35,542 nucleotides of DNA from a virus: positions 1 through 35,542 of the IMG/VR virus record IMGVR_UViG_3300027974_000079; one strand, 5' to 3'. The translations under genes were made by a program, and so were the position numbers. Positions 22,833-27,805 of this stretch are shown piece by piece; within the stretch, counting starts at the first letter, position 1, and each line of letters begins with the position of its first letter. The notes below the pieces were generated by a model that saw only the letters and a program-made list of their open reading frames with translations, searched no databases and was not told the origin of the DNA.

Positions 22833-23348
22833 ATGAAAACAGAACTTTTAATTGGTTGTGGATCTAACCACTCCAAAAGATTGGCAACAGATGGAACCAA
22901 AGGTTGGGATAACCTGACCACTTTGGACTATAACGCTACTCACAGACCTACTGTGGTGTGGGACTTAATGAAGCTTCCACTTCCATTTAAAGACAAAGAG
23001 TTTGATGAAATTCATGCTTATGAGGTGTTAGAGCATCTTGGACAACAGGGTGACTACAAGCTTTTTTTTGCACAGTTTTCAGAGTTCTGGAGACTACTCA
23101 AGCCCAATGGTCACTTTCTTGCGACTTGTCCATCAAGGAATTCAGTCTGGGCATGGGGTGATCCAAGCCATACAAGAATCATGCAACTAGAGCAGTTGGT
23201 GTTCTTGTCCCAAGAAGAGTATAGAAAACAAGTTGGCAAGACTCCAATGTCAGACTTTAGGAATATCTACCAAGCTGACTTTAGAACTGTCTTCCAAGAG
23301 GATGACGGGGAAACAATCAAGTTTGTGCTGCAAGCTATCAAGATTTGA
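22833..23348 (+). CDS. SAM-dependent methyltransferase-like protein (171 aa)
   Basis: LLIGCGSNH (5-13) is a Gly-rich SAM-binding motif I, and FDEIHAYEVLEHLGQ (57-71) is the class I post-motif block that often contacts the methyl donor. LLKPNGHFLATCPS follows, as in small-molecule or sugar methyltransferases of the UbiE/type 11 group. It lacks the DPPY/NPPY motif of DNA adenine methyltransferases, so DNA modification is not indicated. The substrate is unknown. It stands between the regulator and the next promoter. Confidence 0.8.
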   Translation: MKTELLIGCGSNHSKRLATDGTKGWDNLTTLDYNATHRPTVVWDLMKLPLPFKDKEFDEIHAYEVLEHLGQQGDYKLFFAQFSEFWRLLKPNGHFLATCPSRNSVWAWGDPSHTRIMQLEQLVFLSQEEYRKQVGKTPMSDFRNIYQADFRTVFQEDDGETIKFVLQAIKI

Positions 23349-23358
23349 TTTTGTAGCA

Positions 23359-23364
23359 TATAAT
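23359..23364 (+). promoter_or_regulatory. Consensus -10 box, possibly for a leaderless mRNA
   Basis: A perfect TATAAT lies eight bases before the ATG at 23372, so transcription would begin at or next to the start codon. The upstream -35 area (TATCAA near 23336) is weak. There is no ribosome-binding site before the ATG. If used, the message for the next gene would have almost no leader. Confidence 0.45.
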
Positions 23365-23371
23365 TCAAGCC

Positions 23372-23692
23372 ATGAAACAACGTGGCGGCTCAAGAAAAGG
23401 CGCTGGTCGCAAGAAGATCAGCGAACAAGGTAGGACTATCCGAGCAAGGGTAGCGCCTATCCATGAGCAAGCATTGACCTTGGCAGGGAATGGTTCCTTG
23501 TCCGAAGGAATAAGACGTTTAGCTGAGAAGCATTGGAGATTAATTCATGGAGAGCCAGATAAGCCCCGACAAAGCAATTCAGTATTTGATCGACACCGCA
23601 CCCTTGTACGCCCAAGCGAAAGCAGAGCGCCTGTACTTGGAGGAGTTCCGCAAGTCAAAGAAGGCTCACCTGATGAGCCAGGCAGGGACTGA
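23372..23692 (+). CDS. Small basic phage protein (106 aa), overlapping the next gene
   Basis: The first ~57 residues (RGGSRKGAGRKKISEQGRTI, then VAPIHEQALTLAGNGSLSEG, IRRLAEKHW) look like a genuine small DNA-binding protein with a ribbon-helix-helix-like second half. The GGSRKGAGRK start is common in phage regulators. The last ~49 residues overlap the next gene in another frame and look like a random extension. The frame is open throughout, so the longer product is kept. Confidence 0.6.
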   Translation: MKQRGGSRKGAGRKKISEQGRTIRARVAPIHEQALTLAGNGSLSEGIRRLAEKHWRLIHGEPDKPRQSNSVFDRHRTLVRPSESRAPVLGGVPQVKEGSPDEPGRD

Positions 23693-23879
23693 AGTTCTGG
23701 GTAAACAAGAAACCTTTGCTTACGCCCATGAAGAATACATAGAAGTACTTGAGGGTATAAGAGCTGCAGTAGAGAAGGAAGAGAAGTATCGGTGGTTGAT
23801 GACCGCTGCCCAAGCAAGGATCGAGGTCTGGAGAACTAACCAGTACTCAGCCAGAATGGAAGTCAGGGCAACCCAATGA
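23547..23879 (+). CDS. Helical phage protein, unknown (110 aa)
   Basis: MESQISPDKAIQYLIDTAPL starts an all-helical protein with KAERLYLEEFRKSKKAHLM, YIEVLEGIRAAVEKEEKYRW and ARIEVWRTNQYS. This order is familiar to me from conserved hypothetical phage proteins of the early region. It overlaps the preceding gene by 146 bases and the next by four (ATGA). Coupling to an HNH/Ref-like gene hints at a DNA metabolism role. Confidence 0.7.
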   Translation: MESQISPDKAIQYLIDTAPLYAQAKAERLYLEEFRKSKKAHLMSQAGTEVLGKQETFAYAHEEYIEVLEGIRAAVEKEEKYRWLMTAAQARIEVWRTNQYSARMEVRATQ

Positions 23880-24160
23880 ACAACAAGCTGAACAATAAGG
23901 AAAGATTCCACCTAGCAAGGGTGAAGATGCTTCCCTGTTCAGTATGTGATAAGTCAGGACCATCAGAAGCTCACCATTACAAACAAGGTCTTCAATATAC
24001 TTGCATAGCATTATGTCAAGACTGCCATACTAATTCAGTATTAGGTTGGCATGGTCAAAAGAGAATGTGGCATTTAAAGAAAATGGATGAGATTGATGCC
24101 CTTAATAATACGATTAGACGATTATTTGATACCCCGTCTGAAAATAATAATGCTTTCTAA
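23876..24160 (+). CDS. HNH/Ref-like zinc-binding protein (94 aa)
   Basis: CSVCDKSGPSEAHHYKQG (21-38) gives a CxxC plus an HH pair, and ALCQDCHTNSVLGWHGQKR (45-63) gives CxxCH and a further His. This is the HNH-type layout of phage P1 Ref and related recombination nucleases, which cut DNA at sites of RecA action. Length is short but includes the metal core. It is the last rightward gene before a 543-base gap. Enzyme activity is inferred from motif. Confidence 0.75.
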   Translation: MNNKLNNKERFHLARVKMLPCSVCDKSGPSEAHHYKQGLQYTCIALCQDCHTNSVLGWHGQKRMWHLKKMDEIDALNNTIRRLFDTPSENNNAF

Positions 24161-24254
24161 TTTCCAAACTTTCAAAAACTTTGAGTTTCCAAAAATTGGT
24201 TAACTTGACTTTCTAAAAAGTAAATGCCACTTTTTTGTAAAACACCCATTTTTA

Positions 24255-24264
24255 GGGTTTACCC
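24255..24264. promoter_or_regulatory. Operator-like palindrome GGGTTTACCC
   Basis: A perfect GGGT-TT-ACCC palindrome flanked by TTTA and TTAG. It lies between two convergent gene blocks, away from any obvious promoter. It could act in silencing, replication control or long-range looping with the array at 26827-26913. Confidence 0.5.
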
Positions 24265-24282
24265 TTAGATTGTTGTTAGTTA

Positions 24283-24489
24283 GTACTCACTTCACAAAAT
24301 TAGGTAAGTTGGCGCTCACTTCGCTAAACCTAAAAATAGCGCATGAGACACAATCTAAATATATGCCTAGAATGCCATTAAAACCCGTTTTAAGCGCTTT
24401 TTTTGCCTAGGCTATATCTACTATGCTTTGCAACATGAAAACCGATTCTAGGCGCTTTAAGTCAATTTGCATGATGTGAGCGCTCACTT
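24283..24489 (+). repeat. Three spaced CTCACTT repeats with a 12-bp palindrome
   Basis: Copies are GTACTCACTT (24283-24292), GCGCTCACTT (24312-24321) and GCGCTCACTT (24480-24489), the first two 29 bases apart. Each is followed by a C-x-AAA-like tail (TCACAAAA, CGCTAAAC, ACAAAAC). The third lies in a perfect palindrome GTGAGCGCTCAC (24476-24487). Repeats of this kind can be initiator or regulator binding sites. Confidence 0.6.
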
Positions 24490-24502
24490 ACAAAACACTT
24501 TC

Positions 24503-24527
24503 AAAAAAACCCGCATATTGCAGCGGG
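24503..24527 (-). terminator. Intrinsic terminator of the leftward cassette
   Basis: Read leftward, CCCGC (24527-24523) and GCGGG (24514-24510) pair across an eight-base loop and are followed by seven T residues (24509-24503). It lies about 180 bases beyond the last cassette gene. In the rightward direction the same hairpin lacks a good U-tract, so it works mainly for the minus strand. Confidence 0.8.
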
Positions 24528-24686
24528 AATTTTGGAAAATGCTTTTTAGATGCTATCGATCAAAACCCAGAATTCCTCGATATAGCAGCATTTTTGCATT
24601 TTGGGATTGTGCAAAGCATGGCAAAAAACCATGCCAGCGACTATGCAATCAATTTCCATTAAGGTTTCATTTTCGCTTGTTATAAC

Positions 24687-24716
24687 ACCCACAGCTCCCG
24701 TTTTCATGCTGTGGGT
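24687..24716. repeat. Nine-bp inverted repeat at the cassette 3' end
   Basis: ACCCACAGC (24687-24695) and GCTGTGGGT (24708-24716) form a 9-bp stem with a 12-base loop that overlaps the stop codon of the last cassette gene. Downstream sequence on the minus strand (GTTATAAC) lacks a T-tract, so it may protect the 3' end or slow polymerase rather than terminate. Confidence 0.6.
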
Positions 24717-24949
24717 TCCTCAAGATCTGTCCATTGTTCGATTAATTCGGTTCCAGCGCACAATGCGGCCCTAATGCTTTGCAGCGCCAAGCCCCCATGA
24801 TACGAATTAAATTTATCGCTTTTCATGTAAACCTCAAACGCTATCAATGCACCAAAAACCGAATTGATATCATTTAAGCCCTCATAAACCATAAAATCAT
24901 TCAAAATTTTAGGGTGAATAGCGGGTTTTTTTACTTTTCTAATAGTCAT
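24704..24949 (-). CDS. Small helical protein, last gene of accessory cassette (81 aa)
   Basis: Start set at 24949 (MTIRKVKKPAIHPKILNDFM), preceded by GGGAGAC and overlapping the upstream stop as ATGA; 24985 would add 12 residues. The N-terminus is basic and the rest helical (LNDINSVFGALIAFEVYMKS, then ALQSIRAALCAGTELIEQWT). No family is recognised. It ends within a 9-bp hairpin and about 180 bases before the terminator. Confidence 0.6.
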   Translation of the reverse strand: MTIRKVKKPAIHPKILNDFMVYEGLNDINSVFGALIAFEVYMKSDKFNSYHGGLALQSIRAALCAGTELIEQWTDLEEPTA

Positions 24950-25116
24950 ACTGTCTCCCATGCTTTTAATGCTGCTTTTTTGCAATTTTCAACTTGATTT
25001 TTGGTTAACCCGTAAGCAATTTGTTCCGCTAAATCGCTTGCTTGCTTAGATTTTGCATCATTAGGCGCTGTCAATGCCAAAATGAGCGCTTGTGTGAGGG
25101 CTTGTGATTGTGTCAT
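24946..25116 (-). CDS. Small helical protein (56 aa)
   Basis: Start set at 25116 (MTQSQALTQALILALTAPND), with AAAAGG upstream. The longer open frame to 25326 lies within the GP88-like gene in another frame and is likely spurious. The protein is Ala/Gln-rich and helical, ending QVENCKKAALKAWETV. It begins ten bases after the GP88-like stop and is coupled to the following gene. Function unknown. Confidence 0.6.
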   Translation of the reverse strand: MTQSQALTQALILALTAPNDAKSKQASDLAEQIAYGLTKNQVENCKKAALKAWETV

Positions 25117-25126
25117 TGTGGGCCTT

Positions 25127-25792
25127 TTAATGTAGTTCGTAAGATATAACGCTGTCGCTCCAGCATTCCCGACAATCCAGGCAAGCCCCGTTTTGCTGGG
25201 GCGCTTTGCATGGTGAACCCATAGGGGTTTTTGTATGCACATTAGATGCTGTGATGCCTGGTACGTTTTGCAAGCTTGCGGGTATTTGTACGGGCTTATC
25301 GGGATACATTGCCGACAGTCGCACAATTAAATTTTGGGGAATGCTGTTTTTTCCATGCTTTGCAATAAAAGCTTTTATAACCCCGTATTCCCTAGTAGGT
25401 AACCAATGCATTGTGCTGGGTGTCGCATGGCATACCGCTGCTATTTTTTCTAAGTGATAAAGCCCTTGCAGATCTCCCGAATCATGCCAGCGAAAATAGG
25501 GATCTTTTCCAATATGGGAAACCATACCCGACACCCAAAATTCCCCGTTGATACTATCTAAGCGGGAAAATTGAGCGGGTTTAATGTTGTTTTCGTACAT
25601 TCGATAAAAGCCCTTATCCGCATAACACATAGAGCAGATAGAACCCTCGATTTTGGACATTTTAAAGCCAGTATCGCAAGCTTCAGTTGGTAGGCTGTAG
25701 CTTTTACATGGCATTTTTGACGTTGACGTAAGAGATCCGCAAGCTATTGCAGCCTGGGTTTTTGTCATTGGGATAATTGGGATAATTTTCAT
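25127..25792 (-). CDS. GP88-like cysteine-cluster protein (221 aa)
   Basis: Start set at 25792 (MKIIPIIPMTKTQAAIACGS) with AGGTG upstream; a longer frame to 25987 lacks a ribosome-binding site and overlaps the upstream gene. Cys39, Cys53-x2-Cys56 and a C-terminal Cys185, Cys194-x2-Cys197-x2-Cys200 (CLDCREC) could hold a metal or iron-sulfur cluster. FRWHDSGDLQG (100-110) and MHWLPTREY (118-126) are the conserved core I associate with the phage GP88 family, sometimes likened to radical-SAM folds. Its reaction is unknown. It is the largest gene of the leftward cassette. Confidence 0.7.
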   Translation of the reverse strand: MKIIPIIPMTKTQAAIACGSLTSTSKMPCKSYSLPTEACDTGFKMSKIEGSICSMCYADKGFYRMYENNIKPAQFSRLDSINGEFWVSGMVSHIGKDPYFRWHDSGDLQGLYHLEKIAAVCHATPSTMHWLPTREYGVIKAFIAKHGKNSIPQNLIVRLSAMYPDKPVQIPASLQNVPGITASNVHTKTPMGSPCKAPQQNGACLDCRECWSDSVISYELH

Positions 25793-25823
25793 GTAACACC
25801 TATTAAAAAAAAGAAAAAACAGT

Positions 25824-26048
25824 TTAGATTGTGCAGCACCCGCAACATGGTGCATCGATACAGCGGCCTTTTTTGTTCCTATAGAACGTATTTGGGCCGT
25901 TTTCACCAAAAAAAGTAATTGTGTCGCTATCGGGTTCAAGTACAGCCTTTTTTGTAGCTGTATCGTATAGGATCCAGTCCCCAACATTTATCACAGCCTG
26001 GGACTTTGAACACCTAGAACGGAATTTTGAGCGCATTTTTTTAAGCAT
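25824..26048 (-). CDS. Small basic protein with Cys-rich end (74 aa)
   Basis: Start set at 26048, with AGGTG upstream; a GTG at 26057 would overlap this site. The N-terminus is strongly basic (LKKMRSKFRSRCSKSQ). A small beta-rich section follows (INVGDWILYDTATKKAVLEP) and the end is CCGCC (RCIDAPCCGCCTI), likely metal-binding. It lies directly upstream of the GP88-like gene, so it may be a partner or metal donor. That link is inferred. Confidence 0.65.
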   Translation of the reverse strand: MLKKMRSKFRSRCSKSQAVINVGDWILYDTATKKAVLEPDSDTITFFGENGPNTFYRNKKGRCIDAPCCGCCTI

Positions 26049-26060
26049 TGTTGACACCTT

Positions 26061-26336
26061 TTAAATATTGCCTTCGGAGACATCACAGCAAGCTACCCAC
26101 AGTAAACGGGTTAAATTCTCATTATGATCGCTTAATTCTAGATCATTCCATGCCCCGTATTCCTTAAGAGCAGCGGAGACAATGACGGGATCTAGCTTTT
26201 TAAGTTGACGGGCAATAGACGGGTTTAGCTTTAAAGCTTCAACGTCAACGTCACATTGTCCTGGGTGGCTGCAGCTATCGGCCTGTTTTTTAGTGATCTG
26301 CAATTCGATTCGGCCTAATGATTCGGTCCAATACAT
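26061..26336 (-). CDS. Small helical protein, unknown (91 aa)
   Basis: Start set at 26336 (MYWTESLGRIELQITKKQAD), with AAGGGGCG upstream; 26366 would overlap the preceding gene. The middle reads DVDVEALKLNPSIARQLKKL, and the end LTRLLWVACCDVSEGN carries a Cys pair. All predicted helical apart from the first strand. It stops 12 bases before the next start. No family recognised. Confidence 0.6.
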   Translation of the reverse strand: MYWTESLGRIELQITKKQADSCSHPGQCDVDVEALKLNPSIARQLKKLDPVIVSAALKEYGAWNDLELSDHNENLTRLLWVACCDVSEGNI

Positions 26337-26346
26337 GATGCGCCCC

Positions 26347-26442
26347 TTACTTAACCAAAACGTCAAAGTAAGCCAGCATCAAAGCCAGCAAGCCGCAAAA
26401 CAATGCAAGCCCACAAAGTGATTGAAAGATAATTGATTTCAT
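26347..26442 (-). CDS. Tiny membrane protein, first cassette gene (31 aa)
   Basis: MKSIIFQSLCGLALFCGLLA then LMLAYFDVLVK is a single transmembrane helix. AGGTGT lies directly upstream, the same leader type as the genes at 26048 and 25792. A longer frame to 26754 has no ribosome-binding site and runs through the repeats, so I reject it. It is first in the leftward cassette, about 65 bases from a promoter candidate. Function unknown. Confidence 0.6.
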   Translation of the reverse strand: MKSIIFQSLCGLALFCGLLALMLAYFDVLVK

Positions 26443-26509
26443 ATTGACACCTATTAATGGATACGTTCCGATTGAACGTGCATTTATAGTAGCAACAAAA
26501 TAAAAGAAA

Positions 26510-26538
26510 AGTATAGGTACAAACCCTATGTTCAACAA
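26510..26538 (-). promoter_or_regulatory. Leftward cassette promoter with operator-like spacer
   Basis: On the minus strand TTGTTG (26538-26533), a 17-base spacer, and TATACT (26515-26510). The spacer contains GGGTTTGTACC, a variant of the operator core, in the same place as at 19303-19331. The -35 is weak. Transcription would start near 26503 and reach the first cassette gene after about 60 bases. Confidence 0.55.
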
Positions 26539-26604
26539 CTTTAAACCCTTACGTATAAACCCTAATGCGCTTTGATTTTGTAGCCACAATTGAGAAAAGA
26601 AAAC

Positions 26605-26681
26605 AAGGGGAAACCCACAACAAGGGATCCAGTTATGTAAGGGGATAGTAAAGGGGAATACATAAGGAACATAAGGGGAAC
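26605..26681 (+). repeat. Run of AAGGGGA direct repeats
   Basis: AAGGGG-type elements occur at 26605, 26622, 26639, 26651, 26664 and 26673, often followed by A or AAC. Spacings are 17, 17, 12, 13 and 9 bases. They lie between the leftward promoter and the Fur/LexA sites. They may be binding sites or G-rich structure-forming DNA. Confidence 0.6.
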
Positions 26682-26782
26682 GGATAAGACAAGCATTGAT
26701 AGACCTACATTTAAAACATTGATAGAGAAACCTTTTAGACACCGACACAATCAATCCCTACGCACACATGAGACAAGATGCG

Positions 26783-26801
26783 AATGCGAATCATTCTCAT
26801 T
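26783..26801. promoter_or_regulatory. Fur-box-like palindrome
   Basis: AATGCGAATCATTCTCATT is an inverted repeat with one mismatched pair around the centre. The frame shifted to 26780-26798 matches 14 of 19 positions of the classical Fur consensus GATAATGATAATCATTATC as I recall it. Fur represses genes when iron is plentiful. It lies upstream of both the leftward cassette and the rightward packaging block, but no perfect promoter overlaps it. Confidence 0.55.
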
Positions 26802-26806
26802 TGCGT

Positions 26807-26826
26807 TACTGTATGAATTCACAGTA
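26807..26826. promoter_or_regulatory. LexA (SOS) box
   Basis: TACTGTATGAATTCACAGTA has perfect outer half-sites, fits CTGT-N8-ACAG exactly, and matches 16 of 20 positions of the E. coli consensus TACTGTATATATATACAGTA. The first GGGTTTACCC site starts on the next base. A host LexA dimer here would tie phage gene control to DNA damage. Confidence 0.72.
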
Positions 26827-26913
26827 GGGTTTACCCTCATAGGGTTTCTACCTAGGGGTTTACCCTGTTAGGGTTTCTACGTAAGGGTGGGGTTTACCAG
26901 TAAGGGTTTACCC
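26827..26913 (+). repeat. Operator/iteron-like array of GGGTTTACCC
   Basis: Full or near-full palindromes lie at 26827, 26856, 26890 (GGGTTTACCA) and 26904. Variants GGGTTTCTAC lie at 26842 and 26871. Starts fall 15, 14 and 15 bases apart in the first four, so two copies of a 29-base unit (GGGTTTACCCTxxTA plus GGGTTTCTACxTAx) are visible. The array directly abuts the LexA box and ends in a C-run. Such arrays bind repressors or replication initiators. Confidence 0.8.
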
Positions 26914-26984
26914 CCCCCCTTGTGTAAAAGTAGGGGGCGCTGTGGCAGGGGACATAAACACACATCGACATAGCATTAAAAAGA

Positions 26985-27013
26985 TAGACCCCCCTACACA
27001 TATTTGCGATAAT
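26985..27013 (+). promoter_or_regulatory. Rightward promoter candidate
   Basis: GATAAT (27008-27013) with TGC just before it forms an extended -10. TAGACC (26985-26990), 17 bases upstream, is a weak -35. Transcription would start near 27020 and lead into the zincin gene at 27046, which has GGAG before its ATG. The -35 lies about 70 bases beyond the operator array. Confidence 0.55.
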
Positions 27014-27045
27014 GAGGCATAGTCAAAAAAATTTTTGGAGTATTT

Positions 27046-27759
27046 ATGGCTGAAAAGGGATTGCTAGGTTACTTCACGGGGCAGGGAGAAACTAGGCCAA
27101 GTAGTTTGGCTGAGAGTAAGAACCCTGTTCAATACTTGATGCAGTTGGCATCTGAGAGGCCAGAGTACGCAGCATTGGCTGAGTATTTACAGTCTCGTAA
27201 TGCTATGCCGCCTATTTCATTTGGTTATATGCCTGAAGGCTCTTCTGGTCAATTTGTGCAGCGTGGTATTTTTAGTAGTAGTGATACTCCAGTAACTGGC
27301 AAAGTTAATTTAAGTGATGCGTTTGTAAGAAGGGGATATGACCCAACAAATGCTATTCCAACTTTGACTCATGAATTAACCCATGCAACTCAAAAAGAAA
27401 TGGATAGTCAAATAAGGCAGAAAGATATTGCTGATCCAGAAGCAAAGCAGCAGTTTTTAGACGCATATAGAAAACTTAGCTATGACCCATCAAAAAGAGG
27501 TAGAAATGCTTTTGGCGAAGGTGCATTGGCTAATAAGTTAAATCCTGAGTGGACTGCTAAAAATGAGGAATATAGGTCTTCAGTTGGCGAGTTACCAGCT
27601 TGGGCTATGGGTGCTGTTGCAAATAGAAACCAACTAGTTCAGTATGACCCATATAAACCACCAGCACACTTAAATGCCACATTAGCTACTGAGCGTCAGA
27701 TTCTGCTAGACCTGGCAACAAGAGATGCTAGAAAAAATCCAAACAAGAGAACTAGATAA
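27046..27759 (+). CDS. Putative zinc metalloprotease-like protein (HELTH)
   Basis: 237 residues. LTHELTHATQKEM holds an HExxH motif at 109-113, typical of zincin peptidases, preceded by IPTLT as in the active-site helix. A possible third ligand region lies further on (SVGELPAWAMG). The N-terminus (GLLGYFTGQGETRPSS) is flexible and the end basic. It is the first gene of the packaging block, just after the control region. It might process a head protein or act on a host protein; the substrate is unknown. Confidence 0.75.
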   Translation: MAEKGLLGYFTGQGETRPSSLAESKNPVQYLMQLASERPEYAALAEYLQSRNAMPPISFGYMPEGSSGQFVQRGIFSSSDTPVTGKVNLSDAFVRRGYDPTNAIPTLTHELTHATQKEMDSQIRQKDIADPEAKQQFLDAYRKLSYDPSKRGRNAFGEGALANKLNPEWTAKNEEYRSSVGELPAWAMGAVANRNQLVQYDPYKPPAHLNATLATERQILLDLATRDARKNPNKRTR

Positions 27760-27764
27760 TCAAA

Positions 27765-27773
27765 TGATATACT
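27765..27773 (+). promoter_or_regulatory. Extended -10 candidate before terminase
   Basis: TGATATACT gives TG plus TATACT (27768-27773), a good extended -10, with no clear -35. A start near 27780 would leave a 25-base leader containing AAGGAGA before the ATG at 27806. Confidence 0.4.
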
Positions 27774-27805
27774 TGATTTTGTAACCATTAAATCAAGGAG
27801 AAGAT

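Larger units (their letters stand above)
24161..24703. other. 543-base non-coding convergent gap with repeats, origin candidate
   Basis: Between the rightward HNH gene and the leftward cassette there is no credible gene; a 72-codon frame at 24467-24685 overlaps the terminator and looks random. The gap holds one operator-like GGGTTTACCC (24255-24264), three CTCACTT repeats, a GTGAGCGCTCAC palindrome, several GCGC-core elements, a GCCTAGGC palindrome (24404-24411) and a leftward terminator (24503-24527). The first half is AT-rich. A replication origin or recombination site would fit but is not proven. Confidence 0.55.
26443..27045. other. 603-base divergent control region
   Basis: No credible gene lies here. 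From left to right it holds a leftward promoter (26510-26538), GTATAAACCC (26553-26562), AAGGGGA repeats (26605-26681), a Fur-box-like palindrome (26783-26801), a LexA box (26807-26826), the GGGTTTACCC array (26827-26913) ending in a nine-C run (26911-26918 area), and a rightward promoter (26985-27013). It sits between the accessory cassette and the packaging block and is probably the main switch region. Confidence 0.75.

Noticed and set aside
22833-23348. DNA adenine methyltransferase
   Set aside because: The DPPY/NPPY catalytic motif is missing; the sequence fits small-molecule methyltransferases better.
24467-24685. Open frame of 72 codons in the convergent gap
   Set aside because: It overlaps the leftward terminator and repeats, has no ribosome-binding site, and its composition looks random.
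25117-25326. Long N-terminal extension of the 56-residue cassette gene
   Set aside because: It lies inside the GP88-like gene in another frame, and a good start with AAAAGG lies at 25116.
25206-25457. Rightward frame opposite the GP88-like gene
   Set aside because: Antisense shadow of a conserved gene with no start signal.
26443-26754. Upstream extension of the first cassette gene to 135 codons
   Set aside because: It runs through the promoter and G-rich repeats, and only the last 31 codons follow an AGGTGT site and look like a protein.
26776-26806. CRISPR-like or tRNA-like repeat idea for the palindromic area
   Set aside because: The palindromes are single copies that fit Fur and LexA boxes; no regular spacers and no cloverleaf.
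26881-26920. The C-run as a terminator
   Set aside because: No stable stem with a T-tract is formed on either strand.
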